A stretch of DNA of 64,000 bases from Siphonodentalium dalli (GCA_032622095.1 CP136066.1:94199319-94263318), one strand, 5' to 3'; counted from the stretch's first letter, positions 1-11,842 are shown. Program-made: numbers and translations. Notes: generated by a model from the sequence alone, not told the origin.

Positions 1-827
1 TTAAAGGGACCCGAGGTCTTCCGTGGGTAAATGTGCAAAAAAATGTAAAAATCAGTAAAAACATCACCCACATGTTATGAAAGCAGTTGTCATACCATAT
101 TTCATTCAGATCTGATAATCCTAATAATGGCCGCGATATATACACAGACGGACAAACATACAAAGTCAATCAGGTACACCGCACCCACATTTTTATCAAA
201 AAGTGGGGATATAACAAATGGATTTCTCAGAATGTCTATGCATCTATATAGCAACAAGAGGAGAAGTCATCGAAAATAACTAAAAAAAAATTCCATTGGG
301 ATGCTCCATATCTATCAACAACTTCTTTGATGCTACTCATATTCTCATGATAACAGTGCATCTGTGGGGTCACAACACAGAAAAAAGTATGCTAAATTCA
401 TGGTATAAAGACACTAACCTTAATTTTCACCACTTTAGCTTTCCCGGGATGATAATTAGAGTAATGCTTCTTCACGGTTGTTTTCTGCAATTAGAGAGAT
501 TAGATCTGATTATTACATCACGCAGGGTTTTTTATGTTTTCTGTACCTCATTTCAAGGACAATAATTCACGATGGTAGATAATAATATGAAGTCCCTGAA
601 AGGGGAAGCACAGGTGGAGTTTTCTAACTGTATAATTATTAGATCTTTCAAATGAATTGGAAGCTTTGATGTGCTTCTACGACAAGTATGATTTTGTGTA
701 CATCTGTATTAAAGCTTTACGTAATGTTTGAAGATATGCGTATCAGGGCCAGGCACCTACGTCATAATTTGCTCTAAAATGGCGGGAAGATATCACTCTT
801 GGCAATATCAACATTTGTTTTTCTATT
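1..827. other. no recognisable feature
   Basis: AT-rich sequence. Short open frames are present (89 codons from 296), but they lack splice context or a recognisable domain. No member of the repeat families described below is visible here. Confidence 0.5.
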
Positions 828-866
828 TTAAAGTGATGTGAAACACTCCGGTGGGGCGATCAAATA
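828..866 (-). repeat. repeat family G end (TTAA terminus), truncated by family A
   Basis: Begins at TTAA and reads TTAAAGTGATGTGAAACA, the reverse complement of the right ends of the copies at 24234-24436 and 31190-31417. It stops exactly where a family A element begins, so the A element or a deletion has removed the rest. Confidence 0.5.
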
Positions 867-979
867 CAGTAATGCTCTAAATAATCGACTCCTTAACCAC
901 AGCAGAATTATGGGTAACTTTTCAGGATTTAGTCGGAAATATGGCTTGTTGCCATTCAATGGAAAGCTCTCAGTGAGTG
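867..979 (+). mobile_element. family A palindromic MITE, one arm only
   Basis: Carries the left arm of family A: CAGTAATGCTC end, CACAGCAGAATTATGGG, then the TTGCCATTCA and GGAAAGCTCTC block next to the centre. The mirror arm is missing. Full copies fold back on themselves for about 200 bp, end in CAGT...ACTG and are flanked by TA, the pattern of Tc1/mariner-derived MITEs. There is no coding capacity; open frames over these copies are only translations of the hairpin. Confidence 0.85.
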
Positions 980-1123
980 AAATATGACTATATTTACTGT
1001 CTGCAATGAGTTTGATAAAGATTCTAGATTATGATGCAAGCTGTGTTCTGTATTCATTCCACACCCTTGTGTCAGATAAGTTTAACCCATGACTGACTAT
1101 CCTGAATTCAACTATTATATTAA

Positions 1124-1249
1124 GGAGATAAACGTACCCTGTTGAGTTGTACATTCCGGGATTCGAGCAAGGCGGCTTGCCGGCGAGTACACAAACTGTT
1201 TTCATGCTCGATTCCCAGAATGTACAACTCAACATGTACGTTTATCTCC
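1124..1249. repeat. hairpin with 45-bp arms
   Basis: An inverted repeat beginning GGAGATAAACGTAC and ending GTACGTTTATCTCC. The arms are about 45 bp each (1124-1170 and 1206-1249) with a few mismatches, around a 35-bp GC-richer loop that includes GGCGGCTTGCCGGCG. No second copy was noticed, so it may be a lone foldback element. The 1029-1235 and 1142-1405 open frames are shadows of it. Confidence 0.7.
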
Positions 1250-1259
1250 ATTGTAATTC

Positions 1260-2163
1260 AATCTAGCAAGGAATTTGCAAAAAAACTGTATAAAAATGAT
1301 CATTTAGTAATTTTCATGACACAAATCGAGACTTTCATTTTGCCGTTGTCACCGTGCACAAATCGTTGGGTTTGTTCATTGTGTAATCGGAACACTGCTC
1401 CGTAACAATTTCCTATCGCTACTCTGTTCTGCGCCGATGAAATTTTACCGTGCTACATTCAGATTTGATGCAGGCTGAAGCGGCCGATGTCGGTGAATCG
1501 AAAACTAAAGTTAGCCGCTCTCGGCCAATCAGAATGCTTGTTTTTAGTGACAAATACTCATTTGAATTACAATAAGTTATATCTAACTATTATAGTTGAA
1601 TATGGATATTGCCGTTTTGTGACTTCAATAAAAGAAGGTTAATCCAAAATCATATTTCACAAAAATGATTCAAAATCAGAGCTAATTAATCAGTACTAAT
1701 TGTTCAAAATGTAAATGTCATGTAAGGGTACGTATGATTTTTCTAGGGTATGAAAAAAATTGGGTGGTCCGCCCCAAGCAGAGAATTGTTTGTTTGCCAG
1801 CTGCCCAGCCATTAGCGTTAAGAGTTCCACACTATATCAGGATCCTGCCGACTATTGGTTGTCTGGAACCATTGAGCCTGTAATTTACAAATGTCTGCGA
1901 GCCCAAAATGGCCATTGTTAGGAGAAACCTCTATTACCACATCAATCGCATAGCGAAATGCCACCAATGCTCATGCCGACACTAATGACAGAAGCACTGG
2001 AATTATACCCATTGAACAGCACTTTCATATTATATAACATTGTAGATTTTGTGGTTGTAATTCCACAGCAACTCTATTTCTATTGATTGTTGGTGATTGA
2101 TGATCTCTTTGGGAGTTGGTCCTTTATAGGTGTTAGTGGTTTATGTAAATTTTTATAGGCTGT
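1260..2163. other. no recognisable feature
   Basis: Mixed-composition intergenic or intronic sequence. I see no supported exon, RNA gene or member of the window's repeat families. Confidence 0.45.
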
Positions 2164-2528
2164 TTAACCCTTTACCCAACAGAAGGGCCCTGTGCCAATG
2201 CATTCTCTTATATATGCGAGTCGACCATAGGTCGCCTCGCATATATAAGAGAATGCATTGGCTTAACACATATTAAAGAAAAAATGGTAAAAAGTGTTAA
2301 AAAAAAGTTTTTTTTAGGCCAATGCATTCTCTTATATATGCGAGGCGACCTATGGTCGACTCGCATATATAAGAGAATGCATTGGCACAGGGCATAACTG
2401 TAACTATCACAATGTGCTCAATGAGCCGGTTCCAATGATACCCATATTTCCATGGTTTTATTGAGACAGACCGAAGATAATTTAGGCTGTTAGGGCGTTT
2501 CTGGGCGTTCTGTTGGGTAAAGGGTTAA
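2164..2528. mobile_element. P1 piggyBac-type MITE with two hairpin cassettes
   Basis: Runs from TTAA to TTAA with ends TTAACCCTTTACCCAACAG and TTGGGTAAAGGGTTAA, matching the TTAA target and CCCTTT-like ends of piggyBac elements. Inside are two copies, in opposite orientation, of a roughly 65-bp palindrome starting CCAATGCATTCTCTTATATA, with loops reading GAGTCGACCATAGGTCGCC and its complement. An A-rich stretch separates them. The element has no gene. Copies at 11970-12369 and 36276-36648 share the layout. Confidence 0.9.
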
Positions 2529-2705
2529 CAACTTACAGGCCTTGACATTCTTAGTATAGGAATTAACCACCCTAATCTCTGGGTTATTGAGAATTCTGCC
2601 CTATTCCTGGCCCATGTAATTATATCAGCCACTTCAGACAACGACATCAGATAACGGTTTGGTTTTTCTGTTTTGTATCTGACTGTTTATGCATGACTCA
2701 AATAA

Positions 2706-2937
2706 TATCTTTTCGTTACTAAATGGATTCTCCCAGTCAGTTAAAAAGTGTACATCGGAATGGTCTATTATTGATCTGCAGGGATGTACGGGTAATAATA
2801 GCAGATGACAGATAAATAACAGTACAGAAGGTGTCACATTTATTGAGAGAAATGTTTAGATAATAATTTGAACATTAACTGAACATTTCCTATGGGATAA
2901 CTACTCACCGATGATTCTTTAGTATAAAAAGGGTTAA
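2706..2937 (-). mobile_element. P6 piggyBac-type MITE, left TTAA lost
   Basis: Reverse-orientation P6 copy. The outer end reads AGTATAAAAAGGGTTAA at 2921-2937 with TTAA intact. Inside are the P6 landmarks: an AACATTTCC block, GATAATAA, GGAATGGTCTATTATT and ACTAAATGGATTCTCCC. The opposite TTAA terminus has mutated away. Confidence 0.75.
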
Positions 2938-2940
2938 ATT

Positions 2941-3528
2941 TTAACTATGTTGAGGACGATTATTGGTTTTGAACATATGAGCACCACACCCCAGCATAGT
3001 GCTTCAACTTTAAAGCTAAGTATTAAACTTAAAGGCGTTTGCGATGAGTACAGCTGAAAAATCATACATTGTTATGTTAAAACATTATTACCAAGAACAT
3101 GAAAAAATAGAACAAATTGTTCTTATTTTCATTATCAATAGTGACTAGATTCCGTATATTGAAAACAAAATTTGTATTTGTTATCACGCTTTTATGGCAG
3201 TCACTTTCGACGTTATCGCATTATTTTCGACATTTCATTTTCACACTTTCGCGTCAAAAGTTTTTCGACATTATCGACAATTTTTTCCCATATCTGAGAA
3301 TAGCTTTGACATGCCCTTTTAAATATAGACAATATTGATTCTGATCAAATACGGCCGGGGCAGAGCATATTTCATTATCAACTTATTTGCATCAGCATTC
3401 AAGTCAATCTATATTAATATTTTCTTTGAATTAAAAACAAAAGAATAAATTATTTCTGACACTTTGCATAAAGTGTAAAAACTGCAAAGTGTAAAATTTT
3501 AACACATTGAGACGAACATATGTTTTTA
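2941..3528. other. no recognisable feature
   Basis: Very AT-rich; a 73-codon open frame at 3117 is hydrophobic and phenylalanine-rich, as expected for random AT-rich DNA. Confidence 0.45.
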
Positions 3529-3797
3529 CAGTAATGCTCTAAATAATCGACACCTTAACCACAGCAGAATTATGGGTAACTTTTCAGGATTTAGTCGGAA
3601 ATCTGGCTTGTTGCCATTCATCGGAAAGCTCTCGGGGTAAATTTTCAGGATTTAGTAGGAAATATGGCTTGTTGCCATTCATCGGAAAGCTCTCGGGGAG
3701 AGCTTTCCGATGAATGGCAACAAGCCATATTTTCGACTAAATCCTGAAAAGTTACCCATAATTCTGCTGTGGTTAAGGATTATTTAGAGCATTACTG
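3529..3797. mobile_element. family A MITE with internal arm duplication
   Basis: Complete ends CAGTAATGCTC and GAGCATTACTG with TA on both sides (3527-3528, 3798-3799). About 58 bp of the left arm (from TTTTCAGGATTTAGT to AAGCTCTCGGGG) is present twice in direct orientation at roughly 3578-3636 and 3639-3697. This makes the copy 269 bp instead of about 210. Confidence 0.9.
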
Positions 3798-4234
3798 TAA
3801 TTGGGGGGATATGTTGTTTTCTGATTTCATCCAAATGACTGCAAATAATACCTAAATGGTATTTGTCTCCTAAATATTCTCTACATATGTTGTATATCCT
3901 ATTGTCATTATCATATCACTTCTCAATGGGAGTTGTTGATGGAACCGCACCTCTTGGGGCCATATGTGTTATAAGTGCATGGCGAAATATCAGGTCTTAA
4001 TACAATGCCATTTGTTCCTCATATGAGCTTACCTCAATCCTCTTAGCTTTCTCCCATCTTACCGTGAAAATTGGCTTCAGAAGCCTATGAATGCTCCTCT
4101 TATAAACCTGGCACCAGATAAATAATACACGGACTGCTTATTACATTGAATGCTTCAACATTTGTGATATCGAAACATATAATACTGTACATATAAAAGC
4201 ATTGCAAGTACTCTTGTATAGTCTACCTATGGTA

Positions 4235-4378
4235 CAGTAATGCCCTAAATAATTGACTCCTTAACCACAGTAGAATTATGGGTAACTTTTCAGGATTTAG
4301 TCGGAAATATGGCTTGTTGCCATTCATCGGAAAGCTCTCACTGAGAGATTTCCGATGAATGTCAACAAGCCATATTTC
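4235..4378. mobile_element. family A MITE, right arm truncated
   Basis: Starts TA-CAGTAATGCCC and runs through the centre (CTCACTGAGAG), then stops after AAGCCATATTTC of the second arm. The left TA is present and the right terminus is missing. Confidence 0.85.
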
Positions 4379-4631
4379 ATATTGGGAGAAGTATACTTCT
4401 CTCTGTCTATTTATTATCAGTTGTTAAGTTGTTAGCCAGGGGTGTGGCTAGAGGATTATTGGAGGGGGGCACAGGGTTTCCGCAAAATTATAGGAAGCTC
4501 CAGTCATGTAAGGGTTAACAAGAGGTGGCATCAGAGATGCTGTGTCTCGTTTTCGGTGGCTTACCGCCGGTGGCTACCGCCAATTGGTGTGCATCAGTAT
4601 CGGTAGACTAATTAATAGGTAAAATCAAAAA

Positions 4632-5300
4632 ATGACTAATTATGGGCCATAACTCCATCAAATTTTATCGGGCCAGGCTGGTTTTCGAACTCGTCCGAAA
4701 TATTCTTGGCAAGTATGTCTATTCCAAATTTTAAACAAATCGGAGGACGTTTGTTGAAGTTATCGTGCTAACGAGCTCAAAATTCACGAAAAATGACTAC
4801 TTAAGGACCATAACTCTATCAAATTTTATCGGACCGGGCCGGTTCTCTAACTCGTCCGAGGTATTCTTGGGAGACACCTATATATCAAATTTTCAATAAA
4901 ATAGGATGATGTTTGTTAAATTATCGCGCTAATGAGCTGAAAATTTGTGAAAAAATGACTAATTAAGGGCCATAACTCTATCAAATTTTATCGGACCAAG
5001 CCGGTTTTCGAAATCGTCCGAGATATTCTTGGGAGACACCTATATATACAAAATTTCAATCAAATCGGATAACGTTTGTTGAAGTTATCGCGATAACGAG
5101 CTGAAAATTCGTGAAAAATGACTAATTAAGGGCCATAACTCTATCAAATTTTATCGGACCAGGCCGGTTTTCGAACTCATCCGAGATATTCTTGGGAGAC
5201 ACCTATATACCAAATTTCAATCAAATCGGATAACGTTTGTTGAAGTTATCGCGCTAACGAGCTGAAAATTCGTGAAAAATGGCAAAGGGCCATAACTCTG
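4632..5300. repeat. 161-bp tandem repeat, four units plus partial
   Basis: Units begin ATGACTAATTAAGGGCC at about 4632, 4793, 4955, 5118 and 5279, giving a 161-163 bp period. Each contains CAAATTTTATCGG, a TTCGAACTCGTCCGA-like block, CTTGGGAGACACC, and TTGAAGTTATCGCGCTAACGAG. The fifth unit diverges after GGGCCATAACTCTG and passes into 5300-5490, which ends in a short hairpin GTCGAG...CTCGAC (5462-5486) after a CCGCCCGCCCGCC-type run. I see no coding capacity. Confidence 0.9.
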
Positions 5301-5490
5301 TAATAAATGTGCGGAGGAACCCGATTTTTTGTCTGCAGCTTACGTGCATGGATATGTACTCACACACCAAATTTTGGATAATCCGTCAATAAACGGTTGA
5401 GTTATAAGCAAAACACGTCGCCCATCCGCCCGCCCGCCCACCGTCCCTCATCAAACTATAAGTCGAGTTTTGGAAAAAAACTCGACTAAT

Positions 5491-5828
5491 AATCTAGGTT
5501 ATACCAAAATTAATATGCTGCATCGATTAGAGATAAGAGTACGGTCTTCCAGCTGCCCCTGGGTAATATTTAAAAGTGAAATATAGTCCAAAAACTATAC
5601 AAAATTGTCATGAAGATAGACCACATCTAGACTGGCTACACACCCACCATGATCGCAGCCTTACAAACCAGTTGGCTGGGATTGTTCTCCGATGCGAACA
5701 AAACAATCGCGCAGTAATCATCTCCAGAATCTATCTTGGTTCAAAACAACAATTGATTCATTTCAAGCGAGTCAAATCAATTGCTTCAATAGTAACTCCC
5801 ACTGTAGTAATCACTGGGGGGGAGATAG
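5491..5828. other. no recognisable feature
   Basis: Two overlapping open frames (5576, 5692) run into the following family A copy and share no recognised domain; I regard them as chance. Confidence 0.4.
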
Positions 5829-6029
5829 CAGTAATGCCTTAAATAATCGACTCCTTAACCACAGCAGAATTATGGGTAATTTTTCAGGATTTAGTCGGAA
5901 ATATGGCTTGCTGCCATTCTCACTGAGAGCTTTCCGATGTATGGCAACAAGCCATATTTTCGACTAAATCCTGAAAAGTTAGCCATAATTCTGCTGTGGT
6001 TAAGGAGTCGATTATTTAGGGCATTACTG
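5829..6029. mobile_element. family A palindromic MITE
   Basis: Near-complete copy of about 201 bp: CAGTAATGCCTTAAAT at the left, GGGCATTACTG at the right followed by TA. A short deletion near the centre has removed part of the TTGCCATTCATCGG block from the left arm. Confidence 0.9.
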
Positions 6030-7630
6030 TACAATATCATAAAACAAAATCCTCTTTTGTTCATAAAACAGGAGAATTTCTGTGAATTTGGAATTTTGAG
6101 GTAAGAAATTGGGAAAAACCTGACTTTTTATTTCCCATATATGGAACGGGACTCATTTATGGCTCTAGCTGTCAAAAGTCCCTGAAATCCCACAGCTATC
6201 AATGTTGAAATAAGCCATCTCACAACCTTAATTCGTCTCTGGTGTAGGGACCAATGGCCTTTATTAATTGGCCTTCAGCATGCAAAAGCTGCATGATTTA
6301 TCCATTAGACCAAGCACTTAGGCATAAAAAACAAAGAATCAGTGATAGCTAGGTGTCTGAATTTTTTCCTTTCGACTCTCCTCTGAGAGGAACATAAAAA
6401 AATATCGGTCAGAAGCTGGAATAAGGATAATTGATTTAATGCATATATTTGTTCAATACCATTTATGTATGATTGTCTCATAACTCAACTTTAAACATAT
6501 ATGGCTCGATCCAGTCTGTAGTAAACTACATACCCACATATACAATAGTGGGTCTGATGACTTTTCATATAGTTTTCATTTCCCAATCAGAACTCACTAT
6601 TAGTAGCACCGAGATTAAGGAGTCCAATCAAAACGATTAACGTAGCGTAATGTGACGTAATTCTGGGGAACACCGCAAGCCTTCCAAGAAATGAAAAATA
6701 TAGGGCGGAATACAATCGACACAGTATCCGTATGAATCTGAGTGTATGTTTACAAAGACTGGGCTCGTTTGAACCCCAAATTATGTTTTCATAATTATCT
6801 CAAAACATACATTCGCGGAAGATTTCCAAACAAATTTATCAATATAGTGCTGAAAATATGTGTTTTGCTTCTTGTATTTTTCAATAAATTTGAGATCGTT
6901 AAGTGTTCTTTCAAATTTTTTAATCATTGGTCACATACAAATTGCACCACATGGGAAGAATGTCTACAGCTGTCTTCACTCTGAAAGTTTATTTTACTAC
7001 ATAATTTTGACAGTATTATATCGTTTTCATGGAAAATATGTTATAGGGAACTGCTTCATTAATTTTCATCAAAACTTTCAGAATTTTGTCTCCTGTACTG
7101 GTATGATCAATTAGCAAGAAAAGCCCAATCAAAATTTACAGTTTCAATCCCCGGGTTTTATAGAGTTCAATTCCATTCAATGGTTCCTTGGAAAACCTTG
7201 GCCTGCTTCGAGTTGCAAATATAATTACATGTAAACAACCACCCAGTATGCACTATATACCCGTACCATACACACTGCTCCCTCAAAGTGCCTCCAATTG
7301 ATTGGTCTTTGTTTGCGGAACATGGTTGTGGGTTTAGTGCAGGAGACACCTGGTTACAGATCACCACATCAATCAAGTCACCTTTACCTGCAGTGAGTTC
7401 TGTATAAAGGCCATATAACAGCACAGAAATCCAACTGTGCAAGTATTCAGCAGCTATTGTGGGAGCTTTTATGAAAGACAGGTAAACATGGCTTCACACT
7501 GTGTGCAATAAATGTTGAATGTATGTTTGTCCTTATGAATAAGGAAAAATTGTTTGGCTCAGTCAGCGCATTGATGGATAAATATGCAAATCTTTTTCAG
7601 GACTTCACAAAAGTCGGAATGATTCAAAAA
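6030..7630. other. no recognisable feature
   Basis: About 1.6 kb of AT-rich sequence with only short open frames. A stretch at 6287-6305, read on the minus strand, resembles a tRNA A-box, but no B-box follows. Confidence 0.45.
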
Positions 7631-7832
7631 TTCTAATGGGTAAACATCACCAACTTCAACTGGGGAACTTAAATTTGATCCTAGGTCTCCCATAAATAGT
7701 TGAGACCTAAGCAGAATGAGGTCACCAGAGGGTGAATTTGGTAGAGCTAGCCTGCCGTGAGGGATAGCGTCACTAATTTCACCCTATGGGGACCTCATTC
7801 TGCAAATGGCAGACACACTATTTGCAGGCTTG
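7631..7832. mobile_element. family B hAT-type MITE, right part
   Basis: Contains the family core (TGATCCTAGGTCTCCCATA), then a hairpin starting GCAGAATGAGGTCACC, then the end CAGACACACTATTTGCAGGCTTG. The left half is missing. Complete relatives carry two such hairpins and 8-bp TSDs. Confidence 0.8.
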
Positions 7833-8032
7833 ACTGGCCCCCCTTTACATTTATATGTGTGGATTTACAAGAATCTTGTAGGAACTTTGAACAGCACCAA
7901 GAGAGAATGGTAACACTGAGAGAATTAATCAAGAATGAACCTAGCCCAATACACAATACCAACTGAACCACCATTATGCACTATACCATGTGACACATTA
8001 TGTGTGAATTTCCTCATATTTACAACTTTGAA

Positions 8033-8451
8033 CAGGCCTCAAAATATTGTGCCGGACATTTGCATCACTAAATTCACCTCTCTGGGGACCTCATTCTGCT
8101 AAGGCCCCATCTCTCGAAAGTATCTTTATTATCAAATTAACAAGTTTTTTTTAGTTTCTTTCGAAACTTCTTTAGAAATGTTCTTTTTTTAGTTCAGTTT
8201 CGCTATATCCCCAACTTGGCATATGAAACAATGCATAATTAATCGAGGTTTCCAATGGGGCCACATCACCATCTTCACCATCTGGGAACTTAAATGCTAG
8301 TCTAGGTCTCCCATAGGAGATGAGGCAATTCAGAATGAGGTCCCTAGAGGAAGAATTTGGTGATGGTAGCCCACTGTGCAGGGTAGAGTCACTAAATTCA
8401 CCCTCTGGGGACCTCATTCTGCATATGACCAGCACCATATTATGAGGCCTG
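8033..8451. mobile_element. family B MITE, variant ends CAGGCCTC/GAGGCCTG
   Basis: Full-length variant of about 419 bp. It begins CAGGCCTCAAAATATTG and ends CATATTATGAGGCCTG. The flanking octamers ACTTTGAA and ACTTTATA agree at 6 of 8 positions. The left hairpin has lost one arm; the right hairpin at about 8333-8421 is intact. Confidence 0.8.
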
Positions 8452-8767
8452 ACTTTATACATTGCTGATCACCAAGAGAGAACTCGAGGATGACCCTAGC
8501 CCTACTCTAAGGACATCCAATATTGATTTAAACCAAGTGTCCTTCATTATGTATATTATATAGTGTCCACTCTCAGTCCACGACGGTCTGTCAGTCCTTT
8601 AGTAGATTCTTACCATGCAGTGCACAGAAGATATACCAATGGAACTGTCTATAAAAAGGCTTCATTTCATTGTGATGAAAAAAGCAATTATGATCATGAT
8701 ATCACAAGGAAGACCCGCAAGAAAGGTCTCATGAGTGTAGATGACTCTTTCAATGTCACAATGCCTA

Positions 8768-8975
8768 GAGTAAACGCCCTAATTAATCGACTCCCTAACC
8801 ACAGCAGAATTATGGGTAACTTTTCAGGATTTAGTCGGAAATATGGCTTGTTGCCATTCATCGGAAAGCTCTCAGTGAGAGCTTTCCGATGAATGGCAAC
8901 AAGCCATATTTCCGACTAAATCCTGAAAAGTTACCCATAATTCTGCTGTGGTTACGATTACTTAGGGCATTACTG
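8768..8975. mobile_element. family A palindromic MITE
   Basis: About 208 bp. The two arms match nearly perfectly from TAACCACAGCAGAATT to the centre CTCAGTGAGAG. The left tip has mutated (GAGTAAACGCCC instead of CAGTAATGCCC); the right tip is normal and TA flanks both. Confidence 0.9.
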
Positions 8976-8985
8976 TAGTTGTCTG

Positions 8986-9420
8986 CATGCCTGGACATAG
9001 TGTGTCTGATATTTGCAGAATGAGGTCCCCAGAGGGTGAATTTAGTGATGCTACCCTGCATAGAGGGCTAGCATCCCCAAATTCACCTCATTCTGTTTAG
9101 GCATCATCTTCTTGTAAGTATCTAGTCTCAAATTAACATTGTCTTTAGTTACTTTTCCCCTTCTGTTCAGTTTCTATATCCCATGATTTGCAGAAGATAA
9201 AATGCATAATCGAGAAGACTAATGAGTGAATATCACCAACTTCAACTGGGGAACTTCAATCTGATCCTAGGTCTCCCATAGCAGTTGAGGCCTGAGAATA
9301 GTGTGGTACATTCCCAGAGGGTGAATTTGGTGATGCTAGCACACCATGCAGGATAGAGTCACTAAATTCACCCTCTGGGGACCTCATTCTGCAAACGTCA
9401 GACACACTAATCCAGACTTG
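8986..9420. mobile_element. family B MITE, two hairpins
   Basis: Ends read CATGCCTGGACATAGTGTG and CACACTAATCCAGACTTG. Hairpins lie at about 9018-9102 and 9310-9392, with the family core between them (TAGGTCTCCCATAGCAGTTG). The flanking octamers do not match convincingly. Confidence 0.8.
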
Positions 9421-9553
9421 GTTGAATTGGCAGACCATAACAATGAATTTCGTATGGATATGAATGTAATTTTATAAAGTCGGAAAACACAAAAGGGTAG
9501 TTAGATCTGAACATCCCCAGTTCCAAAGCAGAGTACATGTATGTACCGGTAGA

Positions 9554-9887
9554 TTAACCTCTTCGCTGCTAAATGAAATTATGACATCATGTGCTGGCCT
9601 GTTGTCGTTGCAATTTTCCAATGGAAAAATATAATGGGAGTATCACAAGAACCATAAAACTGACTCAGTTAAAAGGCTATTATCGTTCACAATCGTGGAA
9701 CATGATAAACTGTTTGAAACTTCGAGATACAGTGATTCCTTTGCACCAATCTCTGAGTTCCGGTTATGAATGATGGCCTGCTGCTAGTGTGCTGAAATTA
9801 GTCCGTAGGTAATACGGACCATATAGCACATGAGGTGCACTTTTATGTCCGTAAAAGTTACGGAGGTCATAGCAGCGAAGAGGTTAA
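9554..9887. mobile_element. P5 piggyBac-type MITE
   Basis: A TTAA-to-TTAA element with ends TTAACCTCTTCGCTGCTA and TAGCAGCGAAGAGGTTAA, a perfect 18-bp terminal inverted repeat including the TTAA. The interior (GTGCTGGCCTGTTG, ACTGACTCAGTTAAAAGG, TAGTGTGCTGAAATTAGTCC) recurs at 21315-22091 and 31488-31690. No open frame of note. It serves as the ancestral empty site for a family A insertion at 22092. Confidence 0.85.
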
Positions 9888-10382
9888 ATGTTCTGACAGT
9901 ATCAAATCTTGAGTTAAGAACCAGATTTCAAAATTCTAACCCAGGAGAAGGGATCGAGGGTGTGCATAGAGTTAGTAGACATTTCATCTGGTCATATGTC
10001 AAGGGAGTGGTACAAAAACTGATGCCGTGCCTCCCACAAACAAAGGCCCTTGATCCATATTGATGTACCAAGAAACTGAAGTGAAAATAAGACAACATAT
10101 AGGCGTGGCATGGCTCAATACACACACATATGAGAATTCCCAGAGGTCTCAGCTATCTGGAATGCCAGAGAAATCAATTGACTCCAGACAGTAAAGTACC
10201 ATACTCAAGGTCTCGCTGACCGGGTACGCATGTCCTCAACAACGATCTCAGCATGAGAGGCATGACTTCCCTGGCAACAGACTTATTCCTGAAACCCAGA
10301 GGGGAGATCTGTTATGTAATGTGACAGAAGCATGCTAACAGGAACCCTGGGGATCCTCATAATCGTACACATCATCCTACGT
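9888..10382. other. no recognisable feature
   Basis: Mixed-composition sequence; open frames on both strands (9830-10125) overlap each other and share no known motif. Confidence 0.4.
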
Positions 10383-10543
10383 GGCGGGCTTGCAAATATA
10401 AGAGAATATTCATTGGCCTTACAATATTTACTTTGACCGTGTATAAAGCCAGTGCAATGGGAGACTCGCATATATTAGAGAATGCACTAGAACAGGATCT
10501 TTAACTGAATGCACAAGCGCAGCTCCCGTCAAGGAAGGTTTAA
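10383..10543 (-). mobile_element. P4 MITE fragment with one TTAA end
   Basis: Has the P4 middle (ATAAGAGAATATTCATTGGCC, TTTACTTTGACC) and the second hairpin, followed by the subterminal GCGCAGCTCCCGTC and TTAA at 10540-10543. The other end is missing. Confidence 0.65.
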
Positions 10544-10600
10544 GGTGCCTGCGGGCCTATGGAGAAATGAACATCTTAATGAAACTGTACAAATTTTCTT

Positions 10601-10708
10601 CTGAGACCTTTCCGATGAATGGCAACAAGGCATATTTCCGACTAAATCCTGAACAATTACCCATAATTCTGCTGTGGTTAAGGAAATCGATTATTTAGGG
10701 CATTACAG
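10601..10708. mobile_element. family A MITE, right arm only
   Basis: Begins at the element centre (CTGAGACCTTTCCGATG) and runs to GGGCATTACAG followed by TA. The left arm is missing. Confidence 0.85.
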
Positions 10709-10855
10709 TACCTGGGGACTTGTATTATTGAATGGAGTGATATTAAATCGTCATCCTGGATTGAGACCCTGTGGGTATTAATGAGGGAATGTATTCCATC
10801 TCAGGGACGTGGACACTGAAACACTGGGGTGTTCCAGTGCACTGAAATTTTACTA

Positions 10856-11045
10856 GCTGTCCAATGAATGGCAGCAAGCCATATTTGCGACTAAATCCTG
10901 AAAAATTTCCCATAAATATGGCTTGGTGCCATTCATCGGAAAGCTCTCATCCGATGAATGGCAGCAAGCCATATTCCTGAATAAATCCTGAAAATTTCCC
11001 ATAATTATGCTGTGGTTAAAGGGTAATATACTTCAGGCATTACTG
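10856..11045. mobile_element. family A MITE, divergent and rearranged
   Basis: Contains three stretches of the TTGCCATTCATCGG block in alternating orientation, then an outer arm ending GGCATTACTG-TA. The terminal segment reads GTTAAAGGGTAATATAC, a variant shared with 49461-49500 and 53601-53648, so this is a distinct subfamily. Confidence 0.75.
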
Positions 11046-11403
11046 TATGAATTGACTAATGTGATGATCGTCACCCGGGCAATAGATGTGTAGTGTGCAT
11101 TAACATGCCTTGGGGAATTTCAATAGATTATTGAATCTTGTCAAGTTGTGCTTTAAAAAGAGTTCACTTGTGCACACACTGAAGCAGACGACATGCATTT
11201 CAATGCGCCTGAAGATTCAGAACATTAGTGAGCCTTCAGGGCATTATGGGATAAAAGGAAGCTGTATCATCACCGCGTCTGTCCATTATCCAGGGTCGAC
11301 ACGTTCTCGTGTACTGATTCGGTGCATCGTGCACTTCCATGTTGGAATCGTATCAACATCGGATAAGTGGATCTTTCTAAAAGAGACGTTATAGGTCTGG
11401 AAA

Positions 11404-11842
11404 CAAGCCTGCAAATAGTGTGTCTGTCATTTGCAGAATGATGTCCCCAGAGGGTGAATTTAGTTACATTATCCCGCATGGCAGGCTAGTGTCACCAAAT
11501 TTACCCTCTAGGAACCTCATTCTGCTTAGGCCTCAACTGCTATGGGAGACCTAGAATCAGATTGTAGTTCCCCAATTGAATTTTGTGATGTTGACCCGTT
11601 AGTCACCTCGATTATGCATTTTATCTTCTGTAGGGGATATAGAAACTGAACAGAAGGGAAAAAGTCACTAAAAATAATGTTAATTTTGAGACTTTTAATA
11701 CTTCCGTGAAGATGAGGCCTAAGCAGAATGAGGTCCCCAGAGGGTGAATTTGATGATCCTAGTCCGCTGTGTTGGATAGCGTCACTAAATTCACCCTCTG
11801 GGTACCTCATTCTGCAAATTACAGACACTATTTGCAGGCTTG
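11404..11842. mobile_element. family B hAT-type MITE, complete
   Basis: 439 bp from CAAGCCTGCAAATAGTG to CACTATTTGCAGGCTTG. Flanking octamers TCTGGAAA (11396-11403) and TCTTGAAA (11843-11850) match at 7 of 8 positions, an 8-bp TSD as hAT elements make. Two hairpins of about 90 bp (about 11433-11524 and 11732-11817) face each other across a core containing TAGGTCTCCCATAGCAG and its partner. It lacks coding capacity; the 141-codon minus-strand open frame reads through the element. Confidence 0.9.

Noticed and set aside
6280-6330. Minus-strand GGTCTAATGGATAAA resembling a tRNA A-box
   Set aside because: No B-box or cloverleaf could be found after it.
8563-8892. Open frames sharing NHSRIMGNFSGFSRKYGLLPFIGKLS or its mirror, seen at many sites
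   Set aside because: Translations of family A palindrome arms; no conservation beyond the repeat.
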